This document shows positions 1 to 8,039 of a stretch of 41,102 nucleotides of DNA, piece by piece. Under the pieces are notes generated by a model that searched no databases, had not been told where the DNA came from, and was given only the letters and a program-made list of their open reading frames with translations. The stretch covers positions 1 to 41,102 of the forward strand of contig JAUNUR010000023.1 of assembly GCA_030538085.1 (NCBI GenBank), read 5' to 3'. The stretch's first letter is position 1; every line of letters begins with the position of its first letter. The stretch is from Pseudomonadota bacterium. GTDB taxonomy: Bacteria; Pseudomonadota; Gammaproteobacteria; Burkholderiales; Burkholderiaceae_C. The translations under genes and the position numbers were made by a program.

Positions 1-626
1 GCCTCGCTGCTGGGCAGTTGCACCACGTCGACCCAGGCGGTGATGGGGCTGGTGGTGGCGTCCACGCCTGTGCGATAGCTCAGTACCGTGGTCTTGCCGG
101 CTTCGACCGAGATGATGGTGGTGCGGGGTTGGCCCTGGAAGGGAAGGTATTTGTTGACGCTGCCGTCATCGACGAAGCTGACCTGGCTGGTGAGGCGGTA
201 GAGGCCGGGGGGAACGGATGTGGCGCTGGTTGGAATGTCTTGTTCCAGCTTGGTTTTAGGGTCAATGGTGCCGCGCCCCCAAGTGAGCGTGTACCAGTTG
301 CTACCGCGCGCCTGCTCTGGCGTGACCTGGGGGTTGAACAGCCGGGCATCAAGCTTGGGTTGACCGGGCAACTCGCCAATGCGTTCGATGGTGCGGCGGC
401 TCCAGATCCAGTGCTCCTTATTCTTGGGGTGGCCCAGCCCCTGAATCTGCCCCAGCCTGGGGTCTTCCGGCGGTGCCCCCACTTCGGAGCGCACCACCTG
501 GCCGCCGCCGCAGAAAGCGCCGCAGTTGCCCATCTGGCCCAGGCTGCACGCTTGCAGCAGCCACAGGCTGGTAGCCACCAGCAGCCAGGGCAAAACGCTT
601 TTCTTTTTGGGGTAGCACGAAGACAT
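1..626 (-). CDS. Putative lipoprotein, C-terminus cut by window edge
   Basis: An ATG at 626 on the minus strand opens a frame that stays open for about 208 codons and runs off the left edge. The N-terminus has a lysine-rich start, a hydrophobic stretch and a lipobox-like LLQAC at about residues 24-28, so a secreted lipoprotein is predicted (signal peptidase II, Cys acylation). The mature part begins with a Cys/Gly-rich patch (MGNCGAFCGGG). The rest resembles a globular periplasmic domain with several beta-strand-like segments (for example SNWYTLTWGRGTID and GLYRLTSQVSF). I do not recognise a family. The region upstream of the ATG is AT-rich relative to the window and could hold its promoter. 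Codon use and GC match the neighbourhood. Confidence 0.7.
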   Translation of the reverse strand, partial: MSSCYPKKKSVLPWLLVATSLWLLQACSLGQMGNCGAFCGGGQVVRSEVGAPPEDPRLGQIQGLGHPKNKEHWIWSRRTIERIGELPGQPKLDARLFNPQVTPEQARGSNWYTLTWGRGTIDPKTKLEQDIPTSATSVPPGLYRLTSQVSFVDDGSVNKYLPFQGQPRTTIISVEAGKTTVLSYRTGVDATTSPITAWVDVVQLPSSE

Positions 627-901
627 GTAATTCTTTCGCGGAAAAATCAACGCTTAAAAGAATGAACGATACATCAAATTGAACCAAAAAGTTAACCAAG
701 TTTCTCAAATATGGATCATGAAAAACCCGCGATTCACGCCAGCCCACGCGGCCAGGCCCGCCGTGACCCTGCGCAAGCACATTGGTCTTGCTCCGACATC
801 CACGGGTGGTAGGCTGTCAGCCCTGCCAGCGACACCACGTGACCCAACCTCCCTTCAGCTCGCCTTCCGGGCGCCATGCCCGCCTCGCGGAGTTTTTGCC
901 G
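627..901. other. Divergent intergenic region
   Basis: This 275-base gap separates the leftward lipoprotein gene from the rightward oxidoreductase. The first 100 bases (about 627-730) are clearly AT-richer than the rest and likely carry the lipoprotein promoter. A frame open from a TTG at 782 runs into the oxidoreductase, but its first 40 residues look non-coding. I see no convincing -35/-10 pair, operator palindrome or RNA gene. Confidence 0.4.
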
Positions 902-2809
902 ATGCCCCCACCCCTGACCTTCACCAACACCGTGCGCTACAGCACGCTGGCGTTGTGCGCGCTGGTGTTCGTGCTCAGCCTGTTTTCCATCATCGCCTTT
1001 GGCCGAGGGCTGCCATGGTTCGTGCTGTCGGGCGCGCTGGTGGCGCTAGGCATTCACGACCTGAACCAGACGCGCCATGCCATCTTGCGCAACTACCCCA
1101 TCCTGGGCTGGCTGCGGTTCGGGCTGGAGTTCATCCGGCCCGAGATGCGCCAGTACTTCATAGAAAGCGATACCGAGGCGCAGCCTTTCTCGCGCGCGCA
1201 GCGCTCGCTGGTGTATCAGCGTGCCAAGGGCGTGCCGGACAACCGGCCTTTCGGCACGCAACTGGACGTGGGCGTCGAAGGCTATGAGTGGATCAACCAC
1301 TCGCTGCACACCACGAAGATCGAGTCGCAGGACTTCCGCATCTGGATCGGTGGCCAGCCAGGCCAGCCGCTGCCAGGCGCGCAGCCCTGCACGCAGCCCT
1401 ACAGCGCCAGCGTGTTCAACATCTCCGCCATGAGCTTCGGCGCGCTGTCGGCCAACGCCGTGCTGGCGCTGAACCAGGGCGCGCGCATCGGCGGCTTCGC
1501 GCACGACACGGGCGAGGGCTCGATTTCGCAGTACCACCGCGTGCACGGCGGCGACCTGATCTGGGAAATCGGCTCGGGCTACTTCGGCTGCCGCACCACC
1601 GATGGCCGCTTCAACCCCGAGCGCTTCGCCGAGCAGGCGAAGGATCCGCAGATCAAGATGATCGAGCTGAAGCTGAGCCAGGGCGCCAAGCCGGGCCACG
1701 GTGGGGTGCTGCCGGCGGCCAAGGTCACGCCCGAAATCGCCGCCGCGCGCGGCGTGCCGGTGGGCGTGGACTGCATCTCGCCCTCGGCCCACAGCGCATT
1801 CGCCACGCCCGCCGAGCTGATGCAATTCATCGCGCGGCTGCGCCAGCTTTCGGGCGGCAAGCCCACGGGTTTCAAGCTGTGCATCGGCCACCCCTGGGAA
1901 TGGTTCGCCATCGTGCGCGCCATGCTGGCGACCGACATCACGCCGGACTTCATCGTCGTCGATGGCGCCGAGGGCGGCACCGGCGCGGCACCGGTGGAGT
2001 TCACCGACCACGTGGGCACGCCCTTGCAGGAAGGCCTGCGCCTGGTGCACAACACGCTGGTCGGCGTGGGCCTGCGCGACCGCGTCAAGCTGGGCTGCGC
2101 CGGCAAGGTGACCAACGCTTTCGACATCGCCCGCATGGTGGCGCTGGGCGCCGACTGGGCCAACGCGGGGCGCGGCTACATGATGGCGCTGGGCTGCATC
2201 CAGGCGCAGACCTGCCACACCGGCCGCTGCCCCACGGGCGTGACCACGCAAGACCCCATGCGCCAGCGCGCGCTGGTGGTGGCCGACAAGGCGCCGCGCG
2301 TGGCGCAGTTTCACGCCAACACGATGCACGCGCTGAAAGAGCTGCTGCAGGCCGCCGGGCTGACGCACCCGAGCCAGATCACGGCGCACCACATCGTGCG
2401 CCGTATCGACGATGCCGAGGTGCGGCTGCTGTCGTCGCTGATGCCGCAGGTGGCGCCCGGCGCCATCCTGAACGACCTGGGTCATCTGCCCAACGTGTAC
2501 CGGCTGTACTGGCCGCTGGCCAGCGCCGACAGCTTCGACCCGCGCGAACCGGCGCCCGGCGAGGCACCGCCCGACCTGCGCGTGCGCGACGGCGCGCGGC
2601 CATCCAACGCACTGCCGTCGGCCTACGAAGTGGCGCTGCAATTGCGCCCACCCGTGGTGCCCGAAGCCACGCCACGCGCCACCGTGCACCCCGAGCAGGC
2701 TGCGCCGCCAGCGGCCACTCCGGCATCGGCCACCGAGGTGCCTGAAAGTTGGCGCGCCTCCGATCCGCGCACGAGCGCGGCAGCCGACGGCGGCACACAC
2801 CCGGGCTGA
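902..2809 (+). CDS. FMN-binding glutamate synthase family protein (membrane-anchored GltB-like domain)
   Basis: The 635-residue product matches the FMN/Fe-S synthase domain of glutamate synthase large subunit (GltB central region) without the glutaminase domain. Two hydrophobic segments at about residues 9-30 and 34-50 suggest an inner-membrane anchor, with the catalytic barrel in the cytoplasm. Family hallmarks visible are FNISAMSFGALSANAV, the acidic VVDGAEGGTGAAP FMN/substrate loop, and Cys432, Cys438 and Cys443 (C-x5-C-x4-C, in CIQAQTCHTGRCPTGV), which ligate the 3Fe-4S cluster in glutamate synthase. The last 70 or so residues are Pro/Ala-rich and look disordered. I chose ATG 902 because homologues begin just before the membrane segment; the frame is open from 782 but that extension has no coding character. 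No gltD partner or glutaminase is nearby, so the electron donor and substrate are unknown. Confidence 0.88.
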   Translation: MPPPLTFTNTVRYSTLALCALVFVLSLFSIIAFGRGLPWFVLSGALVALGIHDLNQTRHAILRNYPILGWLRFGLEFIRPEMRQYFIESDTEAQPFSRAQRSLVYQRAKGVPDNRPFGTQLDVGVEGYEWINHSLHTTKIESQDFRIWIGGQPGQPLPGAQPCTQPYSASVFNISAMSFGALSANAVLALNQGARIGGFAHDTGEGSISQYHRVHGGDLIWEIGSGYFGCRTTDGRFNPERFAEQAKDPQIKMIELKLSQGAKPGHGGVLPAAKVTPEIAAARGVPVGVDCISPSAHSAFATPAELMQFIARLRQLSGGKPTGFKLCIGHPWEWFAIVRAMLATDITPDFIVVDGAEGGTGAAPVEFTDHVGTPLQEGLRLVHNTLVGVGLRDRVKLGCAGKVTNAFDIARMVALGADWANAGRGYMMALGCIQAQTCHTGRCPTGVTTQDPMRQRALVVADKAPRVAQFHANTMHALKELLQAAGLTHPSQITAHHIVRRIDDAEVRLLSSLMPQVAPGAILNDLGHLPNVYRLYWPLASADSFDPREPAPGEAPPDLRVRDGARPSNALPSAYEVALQLRPPVVPEATPRATVHPEQAAPPAATPASATEVPESWRASDPRTSAAADGGTHPG

Positions 2810-3144
2810 CGCCATAAACAGGCTCTCGGCCTGATTCCAATGCCACTTCAAAAGCATAGATAACCGTCATCTTCGGCGAAGACATGGTTGCATGTATCCC
2901 TACACTCGCCGTCTGGATTTCAGCTTTCGCCGGAATGACTGTGAAGTGGCTGCTTTGATCTGGAATTGGAACAAGAGCATGGATCGACCACCGGTCATGC
3001 CCGGCCCTGGTTGGGGCAGCCACGAAAAACTCGACGAATACCGCCATCCAGACCATCGCTGCGAGTAAAAACCCCTAGCCAATGAGCACGGAGGGTCTCC
3101 CATAATTTGCGCGGTTACACAGTCTTCAAGGCACGACGAGCCGC
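2810..3144. other. Intergenic region with a degenerate dispersed repeat
   Basis: No gene is supported in this 335-base gap. It holds a repeat-like segment (2842-2950, listed separately) and, nearer the ABC operon, a CATAAT at 3101-3106 that could be a -10 box although no good -35 lies at the right distance. The same CCATAATT context recurs upstream of corA at 19803-19810. The ribosome binding site of the downstream ATPase is weak. Confidence 0.4.
2842..2950. repeat. Small inverted-repeat-bounded element containing a VIPAKA-type repeat
   Basis: GCCACTTCA at 2842-2850 and its exact complement TGAAGTGGC at 2942-2950 bound a 109-base segment. Inside, on the minus strand, GTCATTCCGGCGAAAGCTGA (about 2921-2940) belongs to the widespread bacterial intergenic repeat that translates as VIPAKAGIQ. 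A small hairpin TCTTC-GGC-GAAGA lies in its left half. It may be a decayed miniature element. The ends are short, so chance pairing is possible. Confidence 0.45.
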
Positions 3145-3918
3145 ATGAATTCGGATTTCATTTTGGAAACGCGTGGGCTCGTCAAGGAGTTCAAGGGTTT
3201 CGTGGCGGTCAACGACGTCAACCTGCGGGTGCGTCGCGGCACAATCCACGCCCTGATCGGCCCCAACGGCGCGGGCAAGACCACCTGCTTCAATCTGCTG
3301 ACCAAGTTTCTCGACCCCACGCGCGGGCAGATCCTGTTCGACGGGCAGGACATCACGCGGGAAAAACCCGCCAGCATCGCGCGCCGTGGCGTGGTGCGCT
3401 CGTTCCAGATCTCGTCCACCTTCCCCAACATGAGCGTGCTGGAGAACGTGCGCGTGGCATTGCAGCAGACGCTGGGCACCGCGTTCAGCTTCTGGAAGCC
3501 GCAAAGCTCGCTGAACCAGCTCAACGACCGTTGCATGGAACTGCTGGGCTTCGTGGGGCTGGCCGAGTTCGCGCACCTGAAGGCGGTGGAACTACCCTAC
3601 GGCCGCAAGCGCGCGCTGGAAATCGCCACCACGCTAGCCATGGACCCGAAACTGATGCTGCTGGACGAACCCACGCAAGGCATGGGCCACGAGGACGTGG
3701 ACATGGTCACGCAGCTGATCAAGAAGGTGGCCGCCAACCGCACGGTGTTGATGGTTGAACACAACATGAGCGTGGTCGGCAGCATCGCCGACCAGATCAC
3801 GGTGCTGCAGTTCGGCCAGGTGATCGCCGAGGGGCCGTATGCCGAGGTATCGCGCAACCCCCTGGTGCTGGAGGCCTACATGGGCAGCACCGACGAAGTC
3901 CTTCAGGGAGCGCATTGA
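3145..3918 (+). CDS. LIV-type ABC transporter ATP-binding protein (LivG/UrtD-like)
   Basis: A 257-residue ATPase energising import of an amino acid, amide or carboxylate-type solute at the inner membrane. Walker [10 protein letters not shown] is at about residues 38-46. The family-typical VVRSFQISSTFPNMSVLENV follows, then a diverged signature (LPYGRKRALEIA), Walker B LMLLDEP and a switch His in MVEHNM. The signature lacks the canonical LSGGQ, as is common in LivG/UrtD proteins. Start ATG 3145 is preceded only by a weak Shine-Dalgarno. It is the first gene of a five-gene operon: the next ATPase starts 2 bases after its stop, followed by a binding protein and two permeases. The transported solute cannot be read from the ATPase. 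Confidence 0.92.
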   Translation: MNSDFILETRGLVKEFKGFVAVNDVNLRVRRGTIHALIGPNGAGKTTCFNLLTKFLDPTRGQILFDGQDITREKPASIARRGVVRSFQISSTFPNMSVLENVRVALQQTLGTAFSFWKPQSSLNQLNDRCMELLGFVGLAEFAHLKAVELPYGRKRALEIATTLAMDPKLMLLDEPTQGMGHEDVDMVTQLIKKVAANRTVLMVEHNMSVVGSIADQITVLQFGQVIAEGPYAEVSRNPLVLEAYMGSTDEVLQGAH

Positions 3919-3920
3919 GC

Positions 3921-4631
3921 ATGAGCAGCGCCACCCCCGCCATCCGCCTGCAGAACGTGCACAGCTGGTACGACGAATCACACATCCTGCATGGCATCAA
4001 CATCGACGTGATGCCAGGCGAGGTCGTCACCCTACTGGGGCGCAACGGCGCCGGACGCACCACCACGCTGCGAGCCATCATGGGGCTGGTGGGCAAGCGC
4101 ACCGGATCGATCCAGGTGAACGGCGCCGAAACCGTCCGCCTGTCGCCACACCACATCGCGCGCCTGGGGCTGGGTTACTGCCCCGAGGAGCGCGGCATTC
4201 TCACTTCGCTGACCTGCCAGGAAAACCTGATGCTGCCGCCCAAGGTGGCCGAGGGCGGCATGAGCGTGGACGAAATCCACGAGATGTTTCCCAACCTGAA
4301 AGCGCGGCAGAACAGCCCTGGCGGGCGCCTGTCGGGCGGCGAGCAGCAGATGCTGGCGGTGGCGCGCATCCTGCGCACCGGCGCCAAGGTGCTGCTGCTG
4401 GACGAGATTTCCGAGGGCCTGGCGCCGGTCATCGTGCAGGCGCTGGCGCGCATGATCCGCGAGCTGCGCGCGCGCGGCTTCACGGTGCTGATGGTGGAGC
4501 AGAACTTCCGCTTCGCGGCACCGCTGGCGGATCGCTTCTACATCATGGAACGCGGACTGGTCGTGCGCGAACTCAGCGCGGCCGAGTTGCAGGACAACAC
4601 CGAGATGCTGCAAGAGTACCTCGGTGTGTGA
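3921..4631 (+). CDS. LIV-type ABC transporter ATP-binding protein (LivF-like), Walker A Lys replaced by Arg
   Basis: A 236-residue second ATPase of the operon. The frame is LivF-like: GYCPEERGIL, signature LSGGEQQMLAVARIL, Walker B VLLLDEISEGLAP and switch region MVEQNF are all intact. Walker A reads GRNGAGRTTT, so residue 46 is Arg where the P-loop Lys is expected; the codon is CGC at 4056-4058. In most ABC ATPases this Lys contacts the ATP beta/gamma phosphates and its loss weakens hydrolysis, so this subunit may act mainly as a nucleotide-binding partner of the upstream ATPase, whose Walker A is normal. It could instead be a tolerated variant of this subfamily. ATG 3921 was chosen over a TTG at 3915; it lies 2 bases after the preceding stop, implying translational coupling. 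Confidence 0.92.
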   Translation: MSSATPAIRLQNVHSWYDESHILHGINIDVMPGEVVTLLGRNGAGRTTTLRAIMGLVGKRTGSIQVNGAETVRLSPHHIARLGLGYCPEERGILTSLTCQENLMLPPKVAEGGMSVDEIHEMFPNLKARQNSPGGRLSGGEQQMLAVARILRTGAKVLLLDEISEGLAPVIVQALARMIRELRARGFTVLMVEQNFRFAAPLADRFYIMERGLVVRELSAAELQDNTEMLQEYLGV

Positions 4632-4687
4632 GTTTTCTCGTGGCGGCAATCCAACCAACTGAACAACCAACCAAAGGAGACATTTCC

Positions 4688-5896
4688 ATGAAACGCAAAC
4701 TGCTGAGCAGCCTGATCGCTGGCCTGGGGCTGGGCCTGCTGGGCGCTGGCGCCGCACAGGCGCAGATCTCCGGCAACACGGTGAAGATCGGCGTGCTGAA
4801 CGACATGTCCGGCCTGTACGCCGACATCACCGGCCAGGGCTCGGCGCTGGCCGCGCGCATGGCGGTGGAGGACTACAAGAAGGCCACGGGCAGCAAACTG
4901 AACGTCGAGGTGGTTTCCGCCGACCACCAGAACAAGCCCGACGTGGGCTCCAACATCGCCCGCCAGTGGTACGACACGCAGGGCGTGGACGCCATCTTCG
5001 ACGTGCCCACCTCGTCGGTGGCGCTGGCGATCAACCAGCTCTCGCGCGAGAAGAACAAGGCCTTCATCAACAGTGGCGCGGCCACGGCCGACCTGACCGG
5101 CAAGTCCTGCTCGCCGAACACGGTACACTGGCTGTACGACACCTGGATGCTGGCCAACGGCACCGGCAGCGCCATCGTCCAATCGGGCGGCGACAGCTGG
5201 TTCTTCCTCACCGCCGACTACGCCTTCGGCCACGCGCTGGAGCGCGACACCGAGGCCGTGGTGCTGAAGTCCGGCGGCAAGGTGCGCCACCCGTTCCCGG
5301 GCCAGGACTTCTCGTCCTTCCTGCTGCAGGCGCAATCGTCCAAGGCCAAGATCATCGGTCTGGCCAACGCCGGTGGCGACACCATCAACTCGATCAAGCA
5401 GGCGGCCGAGTTCGGCATCGGCAAGGGCGGCCAGCAACTGGCGGCGCTGCTGATGTTCCTGCCCGACGTGCACAGCCTGGGTCTGCAGACCGCGCAGGGC
5501 CTGATCTTCACCGAGTCCTGGTACTGGGACCTGAACGACGGCAGCCGCGCATGGGCCAAGCGCTTCGTCGCGGCCAACGGCAACAAGTACCCCTCGTCCA
5601 TTCATGCCGGCGTCTACGCATCGGTTCTGCACTACCTGAAGGCCGTCGAGGCCGCTGGCACCGACGCCGGCGACAAGGTCGTGGCCAAGATGAAGGTGCT
5701 GCCGACCGACGACGCGCTGTTCGGCAAGGGCAGCATCCGCGCCGACGGCCGCAAGGTGCACCCCGTGTACCTGCTGGAAGTCAAGAAGCCCAGCGAATCC
5801 AAGGGCGGTGCCGACTACCTGAAGGTGCGCGCCACCATCCCGGCCGACAAGGCCTTCCGTCCGCTGAAGGATGGCGGCTGCGAGCTGGTCAAGTAA
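4688..5896 (+). CDS. LIV-type ABC transporter periplasmic substrate-binding protein
   Basis: A 402-residue periplasmic binding protein of the leucine-binding (type I fold) family. A classical Sec signal (MKRKLL, hydrophobic core, cleavage near AQA) covers about residues 1-24. The mature protein begins VKIGVLNDMSGLYADITG, typical of LivK-like receptors. It then shows the two-lobe pattern with SADHQNKPDVG, WFFLTADYAFGHALERDTE and PSSIHAGVYASVLHYLKAVE. A strong ribosome binding site (AAAGGAGA) precedes ATG 4688. It sits between the ATPases and permeases of the same operon and supplies ligand specificity. Similar receptors outside the amino acid group bind aromatic or other carboxylic acids, so leucine should not be assumed. 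Confidence 0.9.
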   Translation: MKRKLLSSLIAGLGLGLLGAGAAQAQISGNTVKIGVLNDMSGLYADITGQGSALAARMAVEDYKKATGSKLNVEVVSADHQNKPDVGSNIARQWYDTQGVDAIFDVPTSSVALAINQLSREKNKAFINSGAATADLTGKSCSPNTVHWLYDTWMLANGTGSAIVQSGGDSWFFLTADYAFGHALERDTEAVVLKSGGKVRHPFPGQDFSSFLLQAQSSKAKIIGLANAGGDTINSIKQAAEFGIGKGGQQLAALLMFLPDVHSLGLQTAQGLIFTESWYWDLNDGSRAWAKRFVAANGNKYPSSIHAGVYASVLHYLKAVEAAGTDAGDKVVAKMKVLPTDDALFGKGSIRADGRKVHPVYLLEVKKPSESKGGADYLKVRATIPADKAFRPLKDGGCELVK

Positions 5897-5943
5897 GACG
5901 CAGGGCGAACGCTCCCTCAGGCCAGAAAGTACCCGGCAATCCC

Positions 5944-6828
5944 ATGGAGATCTTCGGCATTCCCACGCAAGCCCTGTTCGGGCAGCTCCTGCTCGGGCTG
6001 ATCAACGGCTCGTTCTACGCGCTGCTGTCGCTTGGGCTGGCGGTGATCTTCGGCTTGCTCAACATCATCAACTTCGCGCACGGCGCGCAGTACATGATGG
6101 GTGCTTTCTGCGCCTACCTGCTGCTGGAAAAATTCGGCATCAGCTACTGGTGGTCGCTGCTGCTGGTACCGCTGATCGTGGGTGCCACCGGCGTGGTCAT
6201 CGAACGCACCATGCTGGTGCGGCTGTACAAGCTGGATCACCTGTACGGCCTGCTGCTCACCTTTGGCCTGGCCCTGATCATCCAGGGCCTGTTCCGCAAT
6301 GAGTTCGGCGCCGCCGGCCTGCCCTACCGCATTCCGGACCAGCTCACTGGTGGCCAGAACCTGGGTTTCATGTTCCTGCCCAACTACCGCGGTTGGGTGG
6401 TGGTGGCCTCGGTCACCGTCTGCCTGGTGACCTGGTTCGTGATCGAGCGCACCAAGCTCGGGGCCTACCTGCGCGCGGCCACCGAGAACCCGCAACTGGT
6501 GCAGGCCTTCGGCATCAACGTGCCGCGCATGATCACCCTGACCTACGGCTTCGGCGTGGCGCTGGCGGCGCTGGCCGGCGTGATGGCGGCGCCGATCTAC
6601 GCCGTCAACCCGCAGATGGGCGCCGACCTGATCATCGTGGTGTTCGCGGTGGTGGTGATCGGCGGCATGGGATCCATCCTGGGCGCCATCGTCACCGGCT
6701 TCGGCCTGGGCCTGATCGAGGGTCTGACCAAGGTGTTCTACCCCGAGGCCTCGACCACCGTCATCTTCATCATCATGACCATCGTGCTGCTCATCCGTCC
6801 GGCGGGCCTGTTCGGCACCCAGAAGTAA
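5944..6828 (+). CDS. LIV-type ABC transporter permease (LivH-like)
   Basis: A 294-residue inner-membrane permease with about eight hydrophobic segments. The N-terminal block FYALLSLGLAVIFGLLNIIN plus FAHGAQYMMGA is the LivH family hallmark (Asn-Phe-Ala-His-Gly). The C-terminal FAVVVIGGMGSILGAIVTGF contains the cytoplasmic coupling region and the run ends RPAGLFGTQK as in relatives. ATG 5944 follows the binding-protein stop by 47 bases. It should pair with the LivM-like permease that starts three bases after its stop. Confidence 0.92.
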   Translation: MEIFGIPTQALFGQLLLGLINGSFYALLSLGLAVIFGLLNIINFAHGAQYMMGAFCAYLLLEKFGISYWWSLLLVPLIVGATGVVIERTMLVRLYKLDHLYGLLLTFGLALIIQGLFRNEFGAAGLPYRIPDQLTGGQNLGFMFLPNYRGWVVVASVTVCLVTWFVIERTKLGAYLRAATENPQLVQAFGINVPRMITLTYGFGVALAALAGVMAAPIYAVNPQMGADLIIVVFAVVVIGGMGSILGAIVTGFGLGLIEGLTKVFYPEASTTVIFIIMTIVLLIRPAGLFGTQK

Positions 6829-6831
6829 GCC

Positions 6832-7803
6832 ATGGCCACCGCACCAACTCCCGTTTCCGCCGCGCCCGAATCTCACCCGGCGCGCACGCACCGCATCGCC
6901 TTCGCCGTCATGGCGATCGCCTTCATGGCGGCGCCGCTGTTCGGGGTCTACCCGGTGTTCATGATGAAGGTGATGTGCTTCGCGTTGTTCGCCTGCGCGT
7001 TCAACCTGCTGCTGGGGTTTGGCGGCCTGCTGTCGTTCGGGCACGCCATGTTCCTGGGCGGCGCCGGCTACGTATCGGCGCACGCCGCCAAGGTGTGGGG
7101 GCTGACGCCCGAGCTGGCCATCCTGTCAGCGACGGCCTGCGTCACGGCGCTGGGCTGGGTCACGGGCAAGCTGGCGATTCGGCGCCAGGGCATCTATTTC
7201 GCCATGATCACGCTGGCGCTGGCGCAGATGGTGTTCTTCATGGCCTTGCAAGCACCCTTCACGGGCGGCGAGGACGGCATCCAGGCGGTGCCGCGCGGGC
7301 ACTTGTTCGGCCTCATCGACCTGTCGAACGTGAACGCCATGTACGCCCTGGTGCTGACGATTTTCCTGGGTGGTTTTCTGTTGATCTACCGGGTCATCCA
7401 CTCGCCCTTCGGTCAGGTGCTCCAGGCCATCCGCGAAAACGAGCCGCGCACCATTTCGCTGGGCTACGACACCGACAAGTTCAAGCATCGCGCCTACGTG
7501 CTGTCGGCCGGATTGGCGGGGCTGGCCGGCGCCACCAAGTCGCTGGTGTTCCAACTGGCTTCGCTGACCGACGTGCACTGGAGCATGTCGGGCGAGGTGG
7601 TGCTGATGACGCTGCTGGGCGGCATGGGCACCATCTTCGGCCCGGTGGTGGGCGCGGCAATCATCGTCACCATGCAGAACTATCTGGCGCAATTGGGCGC
7701 CTGGGTGACGGTGGTGCAGGGAGCGATCTTCGTGGTGTGCGTGCTGCTGTTCAGGCGCGGCATCGTGGGCGAGTTGGGCCACCTGCTGAAGAAATCGCTG
7801 TGA
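6832..7803 (+). CDS. LIV-type ABC transporter permease (LivM-like)
   Basis: A 323-residue inner-membrane permease, last gene of the operon. Family motifs are FNLLLGFGGLLSFGHAMFLG, IYFAMITLALAQMVFF, and the coupling segment AIRENEPRTISLGYDTDKFK, followed by VLMTLLGGMGTIFGPVVGAA. A roughly 20-residue hydrophilic Ala/Pro-rich N-terminus precedes the first membrane span. It starts three bases after the previous stop. Its own TGA (7801-7803) lies one base before the left terminal inverted repeat of the 235-bp element at 7805-8039. Confidence 0.92.
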   Translation: MATAPTPVSAAPESHPARTHRIAFAVMAIAFMAAPLFGVYPVFMMKVMCFALFACAFNLLLGFGGLLSFGHAMFLGGAGYVSAHAAKVWGLTPELAILSATACVTALGWVTGKLAIRRQGIYFAMITLALAQMVFFMALQAPFTGGEDGIQAVPRGHLFGLIDLSNVNAMYALVLTIFLGGFLLIYRVIHSPFGQVLQAIRENEPRTISLGYDTDKFKHRAYVLSAGLAGLAGATKSLVFQLASLTDVHWSMSGEVVLMTLLGGMGTIFGPVVGAAIIVTMQNYLAQLGAWVTVVQGAIFVVCVLLFRRGIVGELGHLLKKSL

Positions 7804-7804
7804 C

Positions 7805-8039
7805 CCTAGAAACGGCAGTTGGATGCGCCCGAGCGTGCCGTGATGGGCGTGCCAGGCAAGGCGCGAGGACGCGGCAGGCTCGTGCCTGCAAGGACGAGCA
7901 ACGCCGCATGGCGCGGCCAGCGCGGTGCGATCGGGTGCATAGCGCGCTCACCCAACAGGTGAATGTGATCGAAGCCGTGAAAGTCAGTGCTCATGCCGGT
8001 TGCCCAAGGATGGCGCGCGATCAACTGCCGTTTCTAGGT
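7805..8039. repeat. 235-bp structured element with perfect 17-bp terminal inverted repeats
   Basis: The left end 7805-7821 and right end 8023-8039 are perfect inverted complements over 17 bases (CCTAGAAACGGCAGTTG and its complement). The interior is also foldable: 7823-7835 pairs with 7928-7940 (12 of 13 pairs including one G-U) and the helix continues through 7836-7841/7922-7927. A GCAGGC-TCGT-GCCTGC hairpin lies inside that arm. A second arm contains TCACC-CAACA-GGTGA at 7948-7962. The element exactly fills the gap between the convergent stop codons of the permease and the PIN gene. It encodes no transposase. A MITE-like non-autonomous element or a structured RNA repeat are the two readings; I see no clear target-site duplication. 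Confidence 0.7.

Noticed and set aside
782-901. TTG-started extension of the oxidoreductase
   Set aside because: Forty residues with no family resemblance, before a good ATG at the family N-terminus.
1046-2857. 603-codon open frame on the minus strand
   Set aside because: It is antisense to the glutamate-synthase-like gene, His/Arg/Ala-rich with no motif, and typical of antisense shadows in high-GC DNA.
4538-5761. 407-codon minus-strand frame opposite the first binding protein
   Set aside because: Low-complexity composition and complete overlap with a clearly recognisable gene on the other strand.
3145-7803. Urea transporter (urtABCDE) assignment
   Set aside because: Gene order and motifs fit generic LIV-type transporters; no urease genes are near, and the binding protein does not show a recognisable UrtA sequence.
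7805-8039. Integron attC site or phage attachment site
   Set aside because: No integrase or cassette is nearby, no RYYYAAC core sites are visible, and the length and perfect ends suit a transposon-like or RNA repeat better.
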